Positions 43,587 to 52,499 of a stretch of 64,000 bases of DNA are shown here, one piece after another. The notes under the pieces are model-generated. The model made no database searches. It had not been told where the DNA came from and worked only from the letters and a program-made list of their open reading frames with translations. The stretch spans positions 7,192,001 through 7,256,000 of the forward strand of contig OZ241368.1 in NCBI GenBank assembly GCA_965200525.1, read 5' to 3'. Source of the stretch: JANNPJ01 sp965200525. GTDB taxonomy: Bacteria > Actinomycetota > Actinomycetes > Actinomycetales > Kineosporiaceae. The translations under genes were made by a program, and so were the position numbers. Numbering within the stretch: position 1 is the stretch's first letter; the number at the start of each line of letters is the position of its first letter.

Positions 43587-44690
43587 TCAGCGGGCATGGA
43601 TTGGACCCTCGACCTCGCTCAGCGGGCGCACCTTGCGGTGGCTGCGCCGGGCCGCGATGATCTCGGCACAGATCGACACGGCCGTGTCCTCCGGGGTCAT
43701 CGCGCCCAGGTCGAGCCCGATCGGCGAGTGCAGCCGGGCCAGGTCGGACTCGCCCACGCCGGCCTGGCGCAGCCGCATCAGGCGGTCGGCGTGGGTGCGC
43801 CGGCTGCCCATCGCGCCCAGGTAGCCGGCGTCGGTGTCGAGGGCGGCGACGATGGCCGGCACGTCGAACTTGGCCTCGTGGGTGAGCACGCAGATCACGT
43901 CGCGCGCGGTCAGGGTCGGGCCGATCCGCTCCAGGAGACGGTGCGGCCAGTCGACGACGATCTCGTCGGCCTGCGGGAACCGGGTCGGGGTGGCGAACAC
44001 CTCGCGGGCGTCGCACAGCGTGACCCGGAAGCCGAGCACCGTGGCCACCTTGCACAGCGCGGCCGCGAAGTCGACGGCACCGAAGACCAGCATCCGGGCC
44101 GGCTGGACGAACGACTCGACGAAGACCGACACCTCCTCGCGCCGGGCCTGTCCCTGCGGGCCGTAGTGGCGGATCCGGGTCGATCCCACGGCGAGCTCAC
44201 CGCGGGCGTCCCGGCCGGCGACGCGGTCCAGTTCGGGATCGCCGAGCGAGCCGATCGCCGGCCCGTCACCGGCCGGCAGCAGCAGCATGGACCCGGTGCC
44301 CGGGCCGCTGATCACGGTGGCCAGGGCCATCGCCGTCCCGGCCCGTAGTGCTTCGGCCAGCCCATCGAAAACCTCTCCCGGGTGCAGTTCGGCCACGAAC
44401 AGGTGAATCGTTCCGCCGCAGGTCAGGCCGACGGCGAAGGCGTCGTCGTCGGAGTACCCGAAGCTGATGACCTCGCGCCGGCCGGTCGCGAAGGCGTCCA
44501 GGCAGGCCTGGACGACGGCCCCCTCGACGCAGCCGCCGGAGACCGAACCGGCCACCTCGCCGTCCTCGCTGACCGCCATCACGGCGCCGGGCAGGCGGGG
44601 ACCGGAACCGTCGAGGGCGACGACGCGGGCCAGCGCGATCCGCCGGCCGGCGCGACGCCAGGCGTCGAGCTCGCCGAGAAGTTCACGCAT
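43587..44690 (-). CDS. XdhC/CoxI-family molybdenum cofactor maturation protein
   Basis: A protein of 367 residues with the two-part XdhC layout. The N-terminal XdhC_CoxI domain has ALARVVALDGSGPRLPGAVM and SVSGGCVEGAVVQACL; the C-terminal Rossmann domain has MLVFGAVDFAAALCKVATVL and YLGAMGSRRTHADRL. XdhC proteins bind molybdenum cofactor and help its sulfuration and insertion into xanthine-dehydrogenase-family enzymes. It is divergent from the cox operon and probably shares its control region. A second, shorter XdhC protein lies inside the operon. Confidence 0.87.
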   Translation of the reverse strand: MRELLGELDAWRRAGRRIALARVVALDGSGPRLPGAVMAVSEDGEVAGSVSGGCVEGAVVQACLDAFATGRREVISFGYSDDDAFAVGLTCGGTIHLFVAELHPGEVFDGLAEALRAGTAMALATVISGPGTGSMLLLPAGDGPAIGSLGDPELDRVAGRDARGELAVGSTRIRHYGPQGQARREEVSVFVESFVQPARMLVFGAVDFAAALCKVATVLGFRVTLCDAREVFATPTRFPQADEIVVDWPHRLLERIGPTLTARDVICVLTHEAKFDVPAIVAALDTDAGYLGAMGSRRTHADRLMRLRQAGVGESDLARLHSPIGLDLGAMTPEDTAVSICAEIIAARRSHRKVRPLSEVEGPIHAR

Positions 44691-44745
44691 CAAGCACCCG
44701 CATGCCGGGAGTGTAGGTATGGCGCCGGCCGAAACCGTGAGCCAC

Positions 44746-44761
44746 CTAAGCGAACCCTTAG
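44746..44761. promoter_or_regulatory. Inverted repeat in the xdhC/cox divergent promoter region
   Basis: CTAAG, 6-nt spacer, CTTAG lies in the 139-bp gap between xdhC and coxM. Its spacing is near that of LysR boxes (T-N12-A), and a LysR-family gene is close by, so it is a candidate activator site. The arms are only 5 bp. Confidence 0.4.
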
Positions 44762-44829
44762 CTTCCTGGACAGCCGGGACCGGGCCGGAGCGATGCTGGG
44801 CCCACCACCGTCGACGTTGGGGATGGCTG

Positions 44830-45723
44830 ATGCAGGTTCCGGCACCTTTTGAGTACGAGCGGGCGACCAGCGTCGATCACGCCATCGGTCTGCTGGACCG
44901 GCTCGGCGACTCGGCCCGGCTGATCGCCGGTGGCCACAGCCTGCTGCCGATGATGAAGCTGCGGCTGGTCAACCTCGAGTACGTGATCGACATCAACGAC
45001 CTGCACGGCGAGCTCGGCTACATCCGCTTCGAGCCCGGCCTGGTCCGGATCGGCGCGATGACCCGTCACCGCGAACTGCTGGAGTCCGACGCCCTGGCCG
45101 CCGTCTTCCCGATCTTCGCGGACGCCGAGCAGGTGATCGCCGATCCGGTGGTCCGCAACCGGGGCACCCTGGGGGGCTCGCTCTGCCAGGCCGACCCGTC
45201 CGAGGACCTCTCGGCGGTCTGCACCACGCTCGACGCCAGCTGTGTGATCCGTTCCGGCTCCGGCGAGCGGGTGGTGTCGATGGCCGAGTTCCACCGCGGG
45301 CCGTACGAGACCGCGGTCGGCGACGGCGAGATGCTGACCGAGATCCGGATCCCGGTCCGCCCGGGCGGCTCCAGCGCCTACGAGAAGGTCGAGCGCCGGG
45401 CCGGCGACTGGGCGGTCGCCTCGTGCGGGGCCGCGGTCTGGATGGACGGCGGCGTGATCGTCGATGCCCGGGTCGGGCTGGCCGCGGTCGGCCCGAACAC
45501 CACCGGGATCCCGGAGATCTCGCAGGCTCTGCGCGGTCAGGTGCCTTCCGAGGCGCAGTACGCCGTGGCCGGTGCGATCGCCGCCCGCAGTTGCAGCCCG
45601 ACCACCGATCAGCGCGGCACCACCGCCTACAAACGGCACCTGGCCGACGAGCTCACCCGCCGAGCCCTGCGCCGCTCGGTGGCCCGGGCCACCGACGCCA
45701 CCGTCTCGACCGGAGGGAACTGA
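44830..45723 (+). CDS. coxM: Carbon monoxide dehydrogenase, FAD-binding medium subunit
   Basis: A flavoprotein subunit of 297 residues. The two FAD-pyrophosphate motifs are AGGHSLLPMMKLRL (about 33-46) and TLGGSLCQADPSEDL (about 112-126). The C-terminal CO_deh_flav domain starts near AYEKVERRAGDWAVASCGAA. It takes electrons from CoxS and passes them to the quinone pool. The ATG at 44830 follows a GGGGATGG stretch. It is the first gene of an eight-gene operon. Confidence 0.94.
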   Translation: MQVPAPFEYERATSVDHAIGLLDRLGDSARLIAGGHSLLPMMKLRLVNLEYVIDINDLHGELGYIRFEPGLVRIGAMTRHRELLESDALAAVFPIFADAEQVIADPVVRNRGTLGGSLCQADPSEDLSAVCTTLDASCVIRSGSGERVVSMAEFHRGPYETAVGDGEMLTEIRIPVRPGGSSAYEKVERRAGDWAVASCGAAVWMDGGVIVDARVGLAAVGPNTTGIPEISQALRGQVPSEAQYAVAGAIAARSCSPTTDQRGTTAYKRHLADELTRRALRRSVARATDATVSTGGN

Positions 45724-45725
45724 GC

Positions 45726-46256
45726 ATGCAGGTATCGATGACGGTCAACGGGGAACCGGTCACCGCCGAGATCGAGGGCCGCACCCTGCTGGTCCACTTC
45801 CTGCGCGATCAGCTGGCCCTGACCGGCACCCACTGGGGCTGCGACACCAGCAACTGCGGCACCTGCGTGGTCTGGCTGGACGACGAGCCGGTGAAGTCGT
45901 GCACCGTGCTCGCCGCGATGGCCGGCGGGCGCGCGGTGCGCACGGTCGAGGGCCTGGAGCAGAACGGCGTGCTCGACCCGGTGCAGCAGGGCTTCATCCA
46001 GTGCCACGGCCTGCAGTGCGGGTTCTGCACCCCGGGGATGATGATGACCGCCCGGGCCCTGCTGGACCGCAACCCGGATCCTTCGAACGACCAGATCCGC
46101 CACGCCATCTCGGGCCAGATCTGCCGCTGCACCGGCTACGCCACGATCGTGCGCTCGGTGCGCTGGGCCGCCGACGCCGAGGCCGACGCGCGGGCCCTGG
46201 CCGCGGCCGAATCAGCGCCGGGCAGCCAGAACACCGAAGTGGGGAACCCGGCATGA
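45726..46256 (+). CDS. coxS: Carbon monoxide dehydrogenase, [2Fe-2S] small subunit
   Basis: An iron-sulfur subunit of 176 residues. The plant-type [2Fe-2S] cluster uses C39, C44, C47 and C59 (GCDTSNCGTC, KSC). The second cluster uses C98, C101, C133 and C135 (QCGFCTPGMMM, ICRCTGY). It relays electrons from the Mo-Cu site to FAD. An Ala-rich tail of ~20 residues follows. The start is 2 nt after the coxM stop and its own stop overlaps the coxL start. Confidence 0.95.
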   Translation: MQVSMTVNGEPVTAEIEGRTLLVHFLRDQLALTGTHWGCDTSNCGTCVVWLDDEPVKSCTVLAAMAGGRAVRTVEGLEQNGVLDPVQQGFIQCHGLQCGFCTPGMMMTARALLDRNPDPSNDQIRHAISGQICRCTGYATIVRSVRWAADAEADARALAAAESAPGSQNTEVGNPA

Positions 46257-48646
46257 CCACCATCGAGACCGGCCGCACGCCGACCGACGAGAACAACGAC
46301 CAGCACCCGGTCGGGCACGGCCGGATGCTGCGCAAGGAGGACCCCCGGTTCGTGCGCGGGCTGGGCCGCTACTGCGACGACGTGCAACTGCCGGGGATGC
46401 TGCACCTGGCCGTCCTGCGCTCCCCGGTGGCCCACGCCCGGATCGTCAGCATCGATGTCAGCCTGGCCCTGGCCCTGCCCAAGGTGAAGGCGGTGGTCAC
46501 CGGCAAGGATCTGGCCGCCCAGGGGCTGGCCTGGATGCCGACCCTGTCCAACGACGTGCAGGCCGTGCTGGCCACCGACAAGGTGCGCTTCCAGGGCCAG
46601 GAGGTCGCCTTCGTGGTGGCCGAGGACCGGTACACCGCCCGCGACGCCCTGGAACTGATCGACGTCGAGTACGACGTCCTGGAACCGGTGATCGACGCCC
46701 GCACCGCCCTGGCCGAGGGGGCACCGGTGATCCGCGACGACCTGGAGGGCAAGAGCGACAATCACTGCTTCGACTGGGAGACCGGTGACGCCGCGGCCAC
46801 CGAGGCGGTGTTCGCCCGGGCCGACGTCGTGGTCAGCGAGGACATCGTCTACCCGCGGGTGCACCCGGCCCCGATGGAGACCTGCGGCGCGGTGGCCGAC
46901 TACGACCGGGTGGCCGGCAAGCTCACCCTCTGGTCGACCACCCAGGCCCCGCACGCGCACCGCACCCTGTACGCCATCGTGGCCGGCATCCCCGAGCACA
47001 AGATCCGGGTGATCTCGCCCGACATCGGCGGCGGGTTCGGCAACAAGGTGCCGATCTACCCCGGCTACGTCTGCGCGATCGTGGCCTCCATCGTCACCGG
47101 AAAGCCGGTGAAGTGGATGGAGGACCGCTCGGAGAACCTGATCAGCACCGGTTTCGCCCGCGACTACATCATGCGGGGCGAGATCGCGGCGACCAGTGAC
47201 GGCAAGATCCTGGCCGTGCGCACCCATGTGCTGGCCGACCACGGTGCGTTCAATGGCACGGCGGCCCCGGTGAAGTACCCGGCCGGCTTCTTCGGGGTCT
47301 TCACCGGCAGCTACGACCTGGAGGCGGCCTACTGTTCGATGACCGCTGTCTACACCAACAAGGCCCCCGGGGGTGTGGCCTACGCGTGCTCGTTCCGGAT
47401 CACCGAGGCGGTGTACCTGGTCGAGCGGATCGTGGACTGCCTGGCCTACGAGCTGAAGATGGACCCGGCCGAGCTGCGGCTGAAGAACTTCATCCAGCCC
47501 GAGCAGTTCCCTTACCGGTCGCAGACCGGCTGGACCTACGACTCCGGCAACTACGAGCCGGCCCTGCGCCTGGCCCTGGAGATGGCCGGCTACGACGAGC
47601 TGCGGGCCGAGCAGGCGGCCAAGCGCGAGCGCGGCGAGCTGATGGGGATCGGCATCTCGTTCTTCACCGAGGCGGTCGGGGCCGGCCCGCGCAAGGACAT
47701 GGACATCCTCGGCCTGGGCATGGCCGACGGCTGCGAGCTGCGGGTGCACCCGACCGGCAAGGCCGTCGTCCGGCTGTCGGTGCAGTCCCAGGGCCAGGGC
47801 CACGAGACGACCTTCGCCCAGATCGTGGCCGAGGAGATCGGCATCCCGCCCGAGGACATCGACGTCGTGCACGGCGACACCGACAACACCCCGTTCGGCC
47901 TGGGCACCTACGGCAGCCGCTCGACCCCGGTCTCCGGCGCGGCCGCGGCCCTGGTGGCCCGCAAGGTGCGGGACAAGGCCCGGATCATCGCCTCCGGCAT
48001 GCTCGAGGTGTCGGTGGCCGACCTGGAATGGACCAAGGGGTCGTTCGCGGTCAAGGGCGATCCGGGCCGGTCGGTGACCATCCAGGCGATCGCGATGGCC
48101 GCGCACGGCGCCGGCGACCTGCCCGACGGGCTCGCAGGAGGCCTGGAGGCCCAGATCTGCTACAACCCGGAGAACCTCACCTATCCCTTCGGCGCCTACA
48201 TCTGCGTCGTCGACGTCGATCCGGGGACGGCGGCGGTGAAGGTCCGCCGGTTCATCGCGGTCGACGACTGCGGCACCCGGATCAACCCGATGATCATCGA
48301 GGGACAGATCCACGGCGGCCTGACCGACGGCATCGGCATGGCCCTGATGGAGATCATCGCCTTCGACGAGGAGGGCAACTGCCTGGGCGGGTCGCTGATG
48401 GACTACCTCATCCCGACCGCGCTCGAAGTCCCGGACTGGGAAACCGGTTTCACGGTGACGCCCTCGCCCCACCACCCGATCGGGGCCAAGGGGGTCGGGG
48501 AGTCGGCCACCGTCGGGTCTCCCCCGGCCATCGTGAACGCCGTGGTCGACGCCCTCAAGCCGTTCGGGGTGCGGCACGCCGACATGCCGCTGACGCCTTC
48601 GCGGGTCTGGGAAGCCATGCAGGGCAACGCTACCCCGCCGATCTGA
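46253..48646 (+). CDS. coxL: Form I aerobic carbon monoxide dehydrogenase, large (Mo-Cu) subunit
   Basis: The catalytic subunit of 797 residues, which oxidises CO to CO2 at a [CuSMoO2] centre. The active-site loop GGVAYACSFR fits the form I signature AYxCSFR, with Cys379 as the copper ligand; form II enzymes have AYRGAGR here. SPDIGGGFGNK, QSQGQGHETTFAQIVAEE, and GAKGVGESATVGSP with the catalytic Glu are all intact. It begins LRKEDPRFVRGLGRYCDD, as usual. These motifs support true CO oxidation rather than another xanthine-oxidase-family reaction. Confidence 0.96.
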   Translation: MTTIETGRTPTDENNDQHPVGHGRMLRKEDPRFVRGLGRYCDDVQLPGMLHLAVLRSPVAHARIVSIDVSLALALPKVKAVVTGKDLAAQGLAWMPTLSNDVQAVLATDKVRFQGQEVAFVVAEDRYTARDALELIDVEYDVLEPVIDARTALAEGAPVIRDDLEGKSDNHCFDWETGDAAATEAVFARADVVVSEDIVYPRVHPAPMETCGAVADYDRVAGKLTLWSTTQAPHAHRTLYAIVAGIPEHKIRVISPDIGGGFGNKVPIYPGYVCAIVASIVTGKPVKWMEDRSENLISTGFARDYIMRGEIAATSDGKILAVRTHVLADHGAFNGTAAPVKYPAGFFGVFTGSYDLEAAYCSMTAVYTNKAPGGVAYACSFRITEAVYLVERIVDCLAYELKMDPAELRLKNFIQPEQFPYRSQTGWTYDSGNYEPALRLALEMAGYDELRAEQAAKRERGELMGIGISFFTEAVGAGPRKDMDILGLGMADGCELRVHPTGKAVVRLSVQSQGQGHETTFAQIVAEEIGIPPEDIDVVHGDTDNTPFGLGTYGSRSTPVSGAAAALVARKVRDKARIIASGMLEVSVADLEWTKGSFAVKGDPGRSVTIQAIAMAAHGAGDLPDGLAGGLEAQICYNPENLTYPFGAYICVVDVDPGTAAVKVRRFIAVDDCGTRINPMIIEGQIHGGLTDGIGMALMEIIAFDEEGNCLGGSLMDYLIPTALEVPDWETGFTVTPSPHHPIGAKGVGESATVGSPPAIVNAVVDALKPFGVRHADMPLTPSRVWEAMQGNATPPI

Positions 48647-48657
48647 GGGCCGATCCG

Positions 48658-49620
48658 ATGACCAGCACCGCCACCCACTCGCACGAGCACACCTCGGTCG
48701 GCCCCGGCCTGTCGACCCGGATCCAGGCCCTGATCCAGGGGCGGGTGCCGTTCGTCCGGGTGACCGTCGTCCGGGCCCAGAAGCCCACCTCGGTGCGCCC
48801 GGGCAACGAGGCCATCGTGCTGGCCGACGGCTCGATCGAGGGGTTCGTCGGCGGGGTCTGCGCCGAGGAGTCGGTCCGCCGGGCCGCTCTGGACGCCCTG
48901 GCCGACGGTGAGTCGCTGCTGCTGCGGGTACTGCCGGACGCCGCCGAGCCGTTCCCGGCCGCGCCCGGGGCCCGGGTGGTGCAGAACCCGTGCCTGTCCG
49001 GCGGGGCGATGGAGATGTTCCTGGAGCCGCTGACGCCCGCCCCCCTGATCGCGGTGATCGGCGAGTCACCGGTCTCGACCGCGCTGCGGGTGATGGCGGC
49101 CGGGGTCGGGTTCGAGGTCGCCCCGGACGGCGGGACGGCCCAGACCGGCGATCCCGGTCCGGCCGGCTCGGCCGGGCCGCTGGCGGTGATCGTCTCGACC
49201 CTGGGGCGCGGCGACCACGACGAGATCCGGGCCGCCCTGGATGCCGGGACCGGTCTGGTCGGGCTGGTGGCCAGCCCGAGGCGAGGCGCCGCCGTCCTCG
49301 ACGAAATGGGGCTGGACGACGCCGAGAGGGCGCGGGTCCGCACGCCCGTGGGGCTGTGGATCGGTGCCCGCACGCCCGAGGAGATCGCCCTGTCGATCCT
49401 GGCCGAGCTGATCAAGGCGATCCGGCTCGACGGGCTCAGCGCGCCGGCCCCGGCCGCCGCGACCACCACCCCGGCATCGGTGATCGGCACCGCGATCGAT
49501 CCGGTCTGCGGGATGAGCGTGTCGATCGGCCCCGGTACCCCGCACCTGATCCGGGACGGCGGGGAGCACTGGTTCTGCGGCCCGGGCTGCCGCGAGCGCT
49601 TCGCCGCCGGACCGGCATGA
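48658..49620 (+). CDS. XdhC/CoxF-like maturation protein fused to a YHS metal-binding domain
   Basis: A 320-residue protein. The N-terminal ~95 residues are an XdhC-type domain (VTVVRAQKPTSVRPGNEAIV, EGFVGGVCAEESVRRAAL), the middle is a Rossmann-like region (LIAVIGESPVSTALRVMAA ... TPVGLWIGARTPEEIAL), and after an Ala/Pro/Thr linker the last ~45 residues form a YHS domain (IDPVCGMSV, HWFCGPGCRERF). YHS domains bind copper or other soft metals. Placed between coxL and coxD, it may help build the Mo-S-Cu site; that is inference. The stop overlaps coxD (ATGA). Confidence 0.8.
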   Translation: MTSTATHSHEHTSVGPGLSTRIQALIQGRVPFVRVTVVRAQKPTSVRPGNEAIVLADGSIEGFVGGVCAEESVRRAALDALADGESLLLRVLPDAAEPFPAAPGARVVQNPCLSGGAMEMFLEPLTPAPLIAVIGESPVSTALRVMAAGVGFEVAPDGGTAQTGDPGPAGSAGPLAVIVSTLGRGDHDEIRAALDAGTGLVGLVASPRRGAAVLDEMGLDDAERARVRTPVGLWIGARTPEEIALSILAELIKAIRLDGLSAPAPAAATTTPASVIGTAIDPVCGMSVSIGPGTPHLIRDGGEHWFCGPGCRERFAAGPA

Positions 49621-50540
49621 GCGCACTACCGGACCTGTCGGACCTGACGCAGCGGCTCGAGCAGGCCGGCTATCTGGTCGACGACGGTCTGGCCATGGCC
49701 CTGTTCCTGAGCCTGCACCTGGGTCAGCCGCTGCTCCTGGAGGGCGAACCCGGGGTGGGCAAGACGGCCGCGGCCAAGGCGCTGGCGGCAGTGCTGGACA
49801 CCCCCCTGATCCGGCTGCAGTGCTACGAGGGCCTGACCACCAGCGAGGCCCTGTACGAGTGGAACTACCAGCGGCAGTTGCTGGCGATCCGGCTGGCCGA
49901 GACCCGGGAGGAGAAGCTCACCGACGCCGACCTGTTCACCGAGGAGTTTCTGCAGGAGCGGCCGATCCTGCGGGCCCTGCGCCACCCCGGTCCCGGGCCG
50001 GCCGTGCTGCTGATCGACGAGATCGATCGGGCCGACGACGAGTTCGAGGCCCTGCTGTTCGAGTTCCTCGGCGAGTCGGCCCTGAGCATCCCCGAGCTGG
50101 GCACGGTCGTCGCCGTGCGGCCCCCGGTGGTCGTGCTCACCTCCAACCGCAGCCGGGACCTGCACGACGCCTTGCGCCGGCGGTGCCTATACCACTGGAT
50201 CGAGCCGCCCGAGCCGGCCCGGGCGGCGGCGATCCTGCGCCTGCGGGTACCCGCCGCGAGCGCGGCCCTGATCCGCTCGACCACGGAGTTCGTCGGCCGG
50301 GCCCGAGGCCTGGAGCTGGACAAGCCGCCCGGCCTGGCCGAGCTGATCGACTGGGTGTCGGCCCTGGCCGTGCTCGGGGTGGGTCATCTCGGGCGCGAGT
50401 CGATCCTGCAGACCATCTCGACGGTCACCAAGACGGCCGAGGACCGCGACACCGTGTTCGAGGCCCTGCCCGCGCTCGGGTACCCGCCGGACGCGGACCC
50501 GAACGGCGCCACCACCGAATCCCGCGAGGAGCCGTTGTGA
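49617..50540 (+). CDS. coxD: MoxR-type AAA+ ATPase CoxD
   Basis: An AAA+ chaperone of 307 residues. Walker A is GEPGVGKTAAAK, Walker B is VLLIDEIDRADDEFEALLFE, sensor 1 is VVLTSNRSRDLHDALRRRC. CoxD of Oligotropha is needed to insert sulfur and copper into the apo-CoxL site, together with the VWA protein CoxE. Start and stop overlap both neighbours by 4 nt, so it is tightly coupled to the maturation genes. Confidence 0.93.
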   Translation: MSALPDLSDLTQRLEQAGYLVDDGLAMALFLSLHLGQPLLLEGEPGVGKTAAAKALAAVLDTPLIRLQCYEGLTTSEALYEWNYQRQLLAIRLAETREEKLTDADLFTEEFLQERPILRALRHPGPGPAVLLIDEIDRADDEFEALLFEFLGESALSIPELGTVVAVRPPVVVLTSNRSRDLHDALRRRCLYHWIEPPEPARAAAILRLRVPAASAALIRSTTEFVGRARGLELDKPPGLAELIDWVSALAVLGVGHLGRESILQTISTVTKTAEDRDTVFEALPALGYPPDADPNGATTESREEPL

Positions 50541-51274
50541 AGATCGAGCACGAGTTCACCGTCGCCGCCCCGATCCAGCGGGCCTGGGACGTGCTGACCG
50601 ACATTCCGGGGATCGTCCCCTGCATGCCCGGCGCCCAGCTCGTCGGGCACGATCAGGACGAGTCCGGCGCCGACGTCTACCGGGGCAAGGTCAAGGTCAA
50701 GATCGGCCCGGTGGTCAGCGAGTACGCCGGCACCGCGACCTTCCTGGAGAAGGACGACGAGGCTCACCGGGCCGTGATCGACGCCAAGGGCCGCGACAGC
50801 CGGGGGGCCGGCAACGCGGCCGCCGGCATCGTCATCACCCTGCGCTCCAGCGGGTCCGGGGACGACGAGAAGACCACGGTCAGCCTGGACACCGACTTGA
50901 AGATCTCCGGCAAGATCGCTCAGTTCGGCAGCAGCATGATCCGGGAGGTCTCGGAGAAGCTGCTCGGGCAGTTCGTCGCCTGCCTGGAAGGCCAGTTGCA
51001 CGCCGCCGAACCGGCCGAGCCGCAGCCGGTTCCGGAACCGATGGCCGAACCGATCGCCGAACCGATCGCCGAACCGGTCGGCGGGCCACAGGCCCACGTG
51101 GTTCCCGAGCTGGCCCGGGCGCCCTCGGTTCGCCCGGCCTTCGTTCCCACCGCCGAGGTCGAGGCCCTGGACCTGATGGACCTGGCCGGCAACGCCGCGG
51201 CCAAGCGGCTGATCCCGGCCCTGATCGGGCTGGGCGTGGTGATCGCCGCCGTGATCTACGTGCTGCGCCGCTGA
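50537..51274 (+). CDS. coxG: CoxG, SRPBCC-fold protein with membrane anchor
   Basis: A 245-residue protein. Residues 1-150 are the CoxG/SRPBCC domain (MKIEHEFTVAAPIQRAWDVL, DIPGIVPCMPGAQLV, VKIGPVVSEYAGTA). A Pro/Glu/Ala-rich linker with PEPMAEPIAEPIAEPV repeats follows, and a C-terminal TM helix (LIPALIGLGVVIAAVIYVLRR). CoxG tethers CO dehydrogenase to the membrane and is reported to supply menaquinone from it; the hydrophobic SRPBCC cavity fits that. The GTG start overlaps the coxD stop. Confidence 0.93.
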   Translation: MKIEHEFTVAAPIQRAWDVLTDIPGIVPCMPGAQLVGHDQDESGADVYRGKVKVKIGPVVSEYAGTATFLEKDDEAHRAVIDAKGRDSRGAGNAAAGIVITLRSSGSGDDEKTTVSLDTDLKISGKIAQFGSSMIREVSEKLLGQFVACLEGQLHAAEPAEPQPVPEPMAEPIAEPIAEPVGGPQAHVVPELARAPSVRPAFVPTAEVEALDLMDLAGNAAAKRLIPALIGLGVVIAAVIYVLRR

Positions 51275-51278
51275 GGCC

Positions 51279-52499
51279 GTGACCGCCACTGCCGCCGGGA
51301 TCCTGGCCGGCGCCGACCGGGCCGCGTTCGCCACCGCCCTGGGACAGCGGCTGCGCCGAGCCGGGGTGCCGGTCGACCTGTCGCGGCTGGAGTCGTTCGT
51401 GCGGGCCCTGTCGGCGGTGCCACTGCTCACGCGCTCGCAGTTGTACTGGGCGGCCCGGATCAGCCTGGTCCGCCACCGGCGCGAGCTCGCAATCTTCGAC
51501 GAGGTGTTCGCGGCCGTGTTCGACGCCGTATGGGCCCGCGACCCGCACGCCCGCCGTCAGGGCCCGGCCGCAGCCGGTCCCGGCGACGGCTGGAGTGCGG
51601 CGCCCGGCGCCCCCCGGTCCGCCCGGTCCGAGCAGGACGGCGGTGGCCTGCCCTGGATCACCCGCCCGGCGTTGCAGGCCGACGACGGCGCACCCGACCC
51701 GCGGGCCGAGATCTTCGAGGGCGAGCCGATGCCCAGCGCGCTCGCCGCCCTGGCCGCCACCCCGTTCGACCAGCTCGACCCGGAGCAGCTGCACCTGCTG
51801 GCCGGGTGGCTCACGGGAGCCCTGGCCCGCTGGCCCACCCGCCGGACCCGGCGCACCCACCTGCACCGCCGGGGCGGCTCGATCGACCTGCGGGCCACGC
51901 TGCGCCGCAGCCGGGCCACCGGGTGGGAACCGATCCACCCGGCCCGGCGTACCCCGGTCCGGGCCCGGCGCCGGGTGATCCTGCTCTGCGACGTCAGCCG
52001 GTCGATGCAGCCCTACACCGCCGTCTACCTGCATCTCATGCGCGCGGCCGCGCTCGGCGTCCAGGCCGAGGTGTTCGCCTTCGGCACCGACCTGACCCGT
52101 CTCACCCCGGCGCTGAGCGATCGCGATCAACGCTCCGGCCCGAGCGTCGTGGAGAAGGCGGCGGCCCGCGTCAGCGACCGCTCGGGGGGCACCCGGATCG
52201 GGCACAGCCTGCACCGGTTCCTCCGGTCGCGGACCGGCGCGGCAGCCCGCGGCGCCGTCCTGGTGATCGCTTCCGACGGCTGGGACGCCGACCCGCCGGC
52301 CGAACTCGAGGCCGCGCTGAGCCGGCTGCACCGCCGGGCCCGGCGGGTGATCTGGCTCAACCCACGGGTGGCCGAGCCGGGCTTCGCTCCGCTCACCGGG
52401 GCCATGGCCGCGGCTCTGCCGTACTGCGACGAACTGCTGCCCGGACACACCCTGAGAGCCCTGCAGGACGTCGTCGAGGCGCTCACCCGAGTGCCCTGA
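51279..52499 (+). CDS. coxE: VWA-domain protein CoxE
   Basis: A 406-residue CoxE-type protein. The N-terminal ~180 residues are helical with a Pro/Gly/Asp-rich insertion (about 85-130). The von Willebrand A domain has a MIDAS motif LLCDVSRSMQPY and the later VLVIASDGWDADPP. MoxR/VWA pairs such as CoxD/CoxE act as a metal-insertion chaperone. The GTG at 51279 is 4 nt after the coxG stop. The stop overlaps the following membrane protein gene. Confidence 0.9.
   Translation: MTATAAGILAGADRAAFATALGQRLRRAGVPVDLSRLESFVRALSAVPLLTRSQLYWAARISLVRHRRELAIFDEVFAAVFDAVWARDPHARRQGPAAAGPGDGWSAAPGAPRSARSEQDGGGLPWITRPALQADDGAPDPRAEIFEGEPMPSALAALAATPFDQLDPEQLHLLAGWLTGALARWPTRRTRRTHLHRRGGSIDLRATLRRSRATGWEPIHPARRTPVRARRRVILLCDVSRSMQPYTAVYLHLMRAAALGVQAEVFAFGTDLTRLTPALSDRDQRSGPSVVEKAAARVSDRSGGTRIGHSLHRFLRSRTGAAARGAVLVIASDGWDADPPAELEAALSRLHRRARRVIWLNPRVAEPGFAPLTGAMAAALPYCDELLPGHTLRALQDVVEALTRVP

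Noticed and set aside
46136..49069. 977-residue minus-strand frame across coxS, coxL and the XdhC-YHS gene
   Set aside because: It spans several real genes in antisense and has the composition of a shadow frame.
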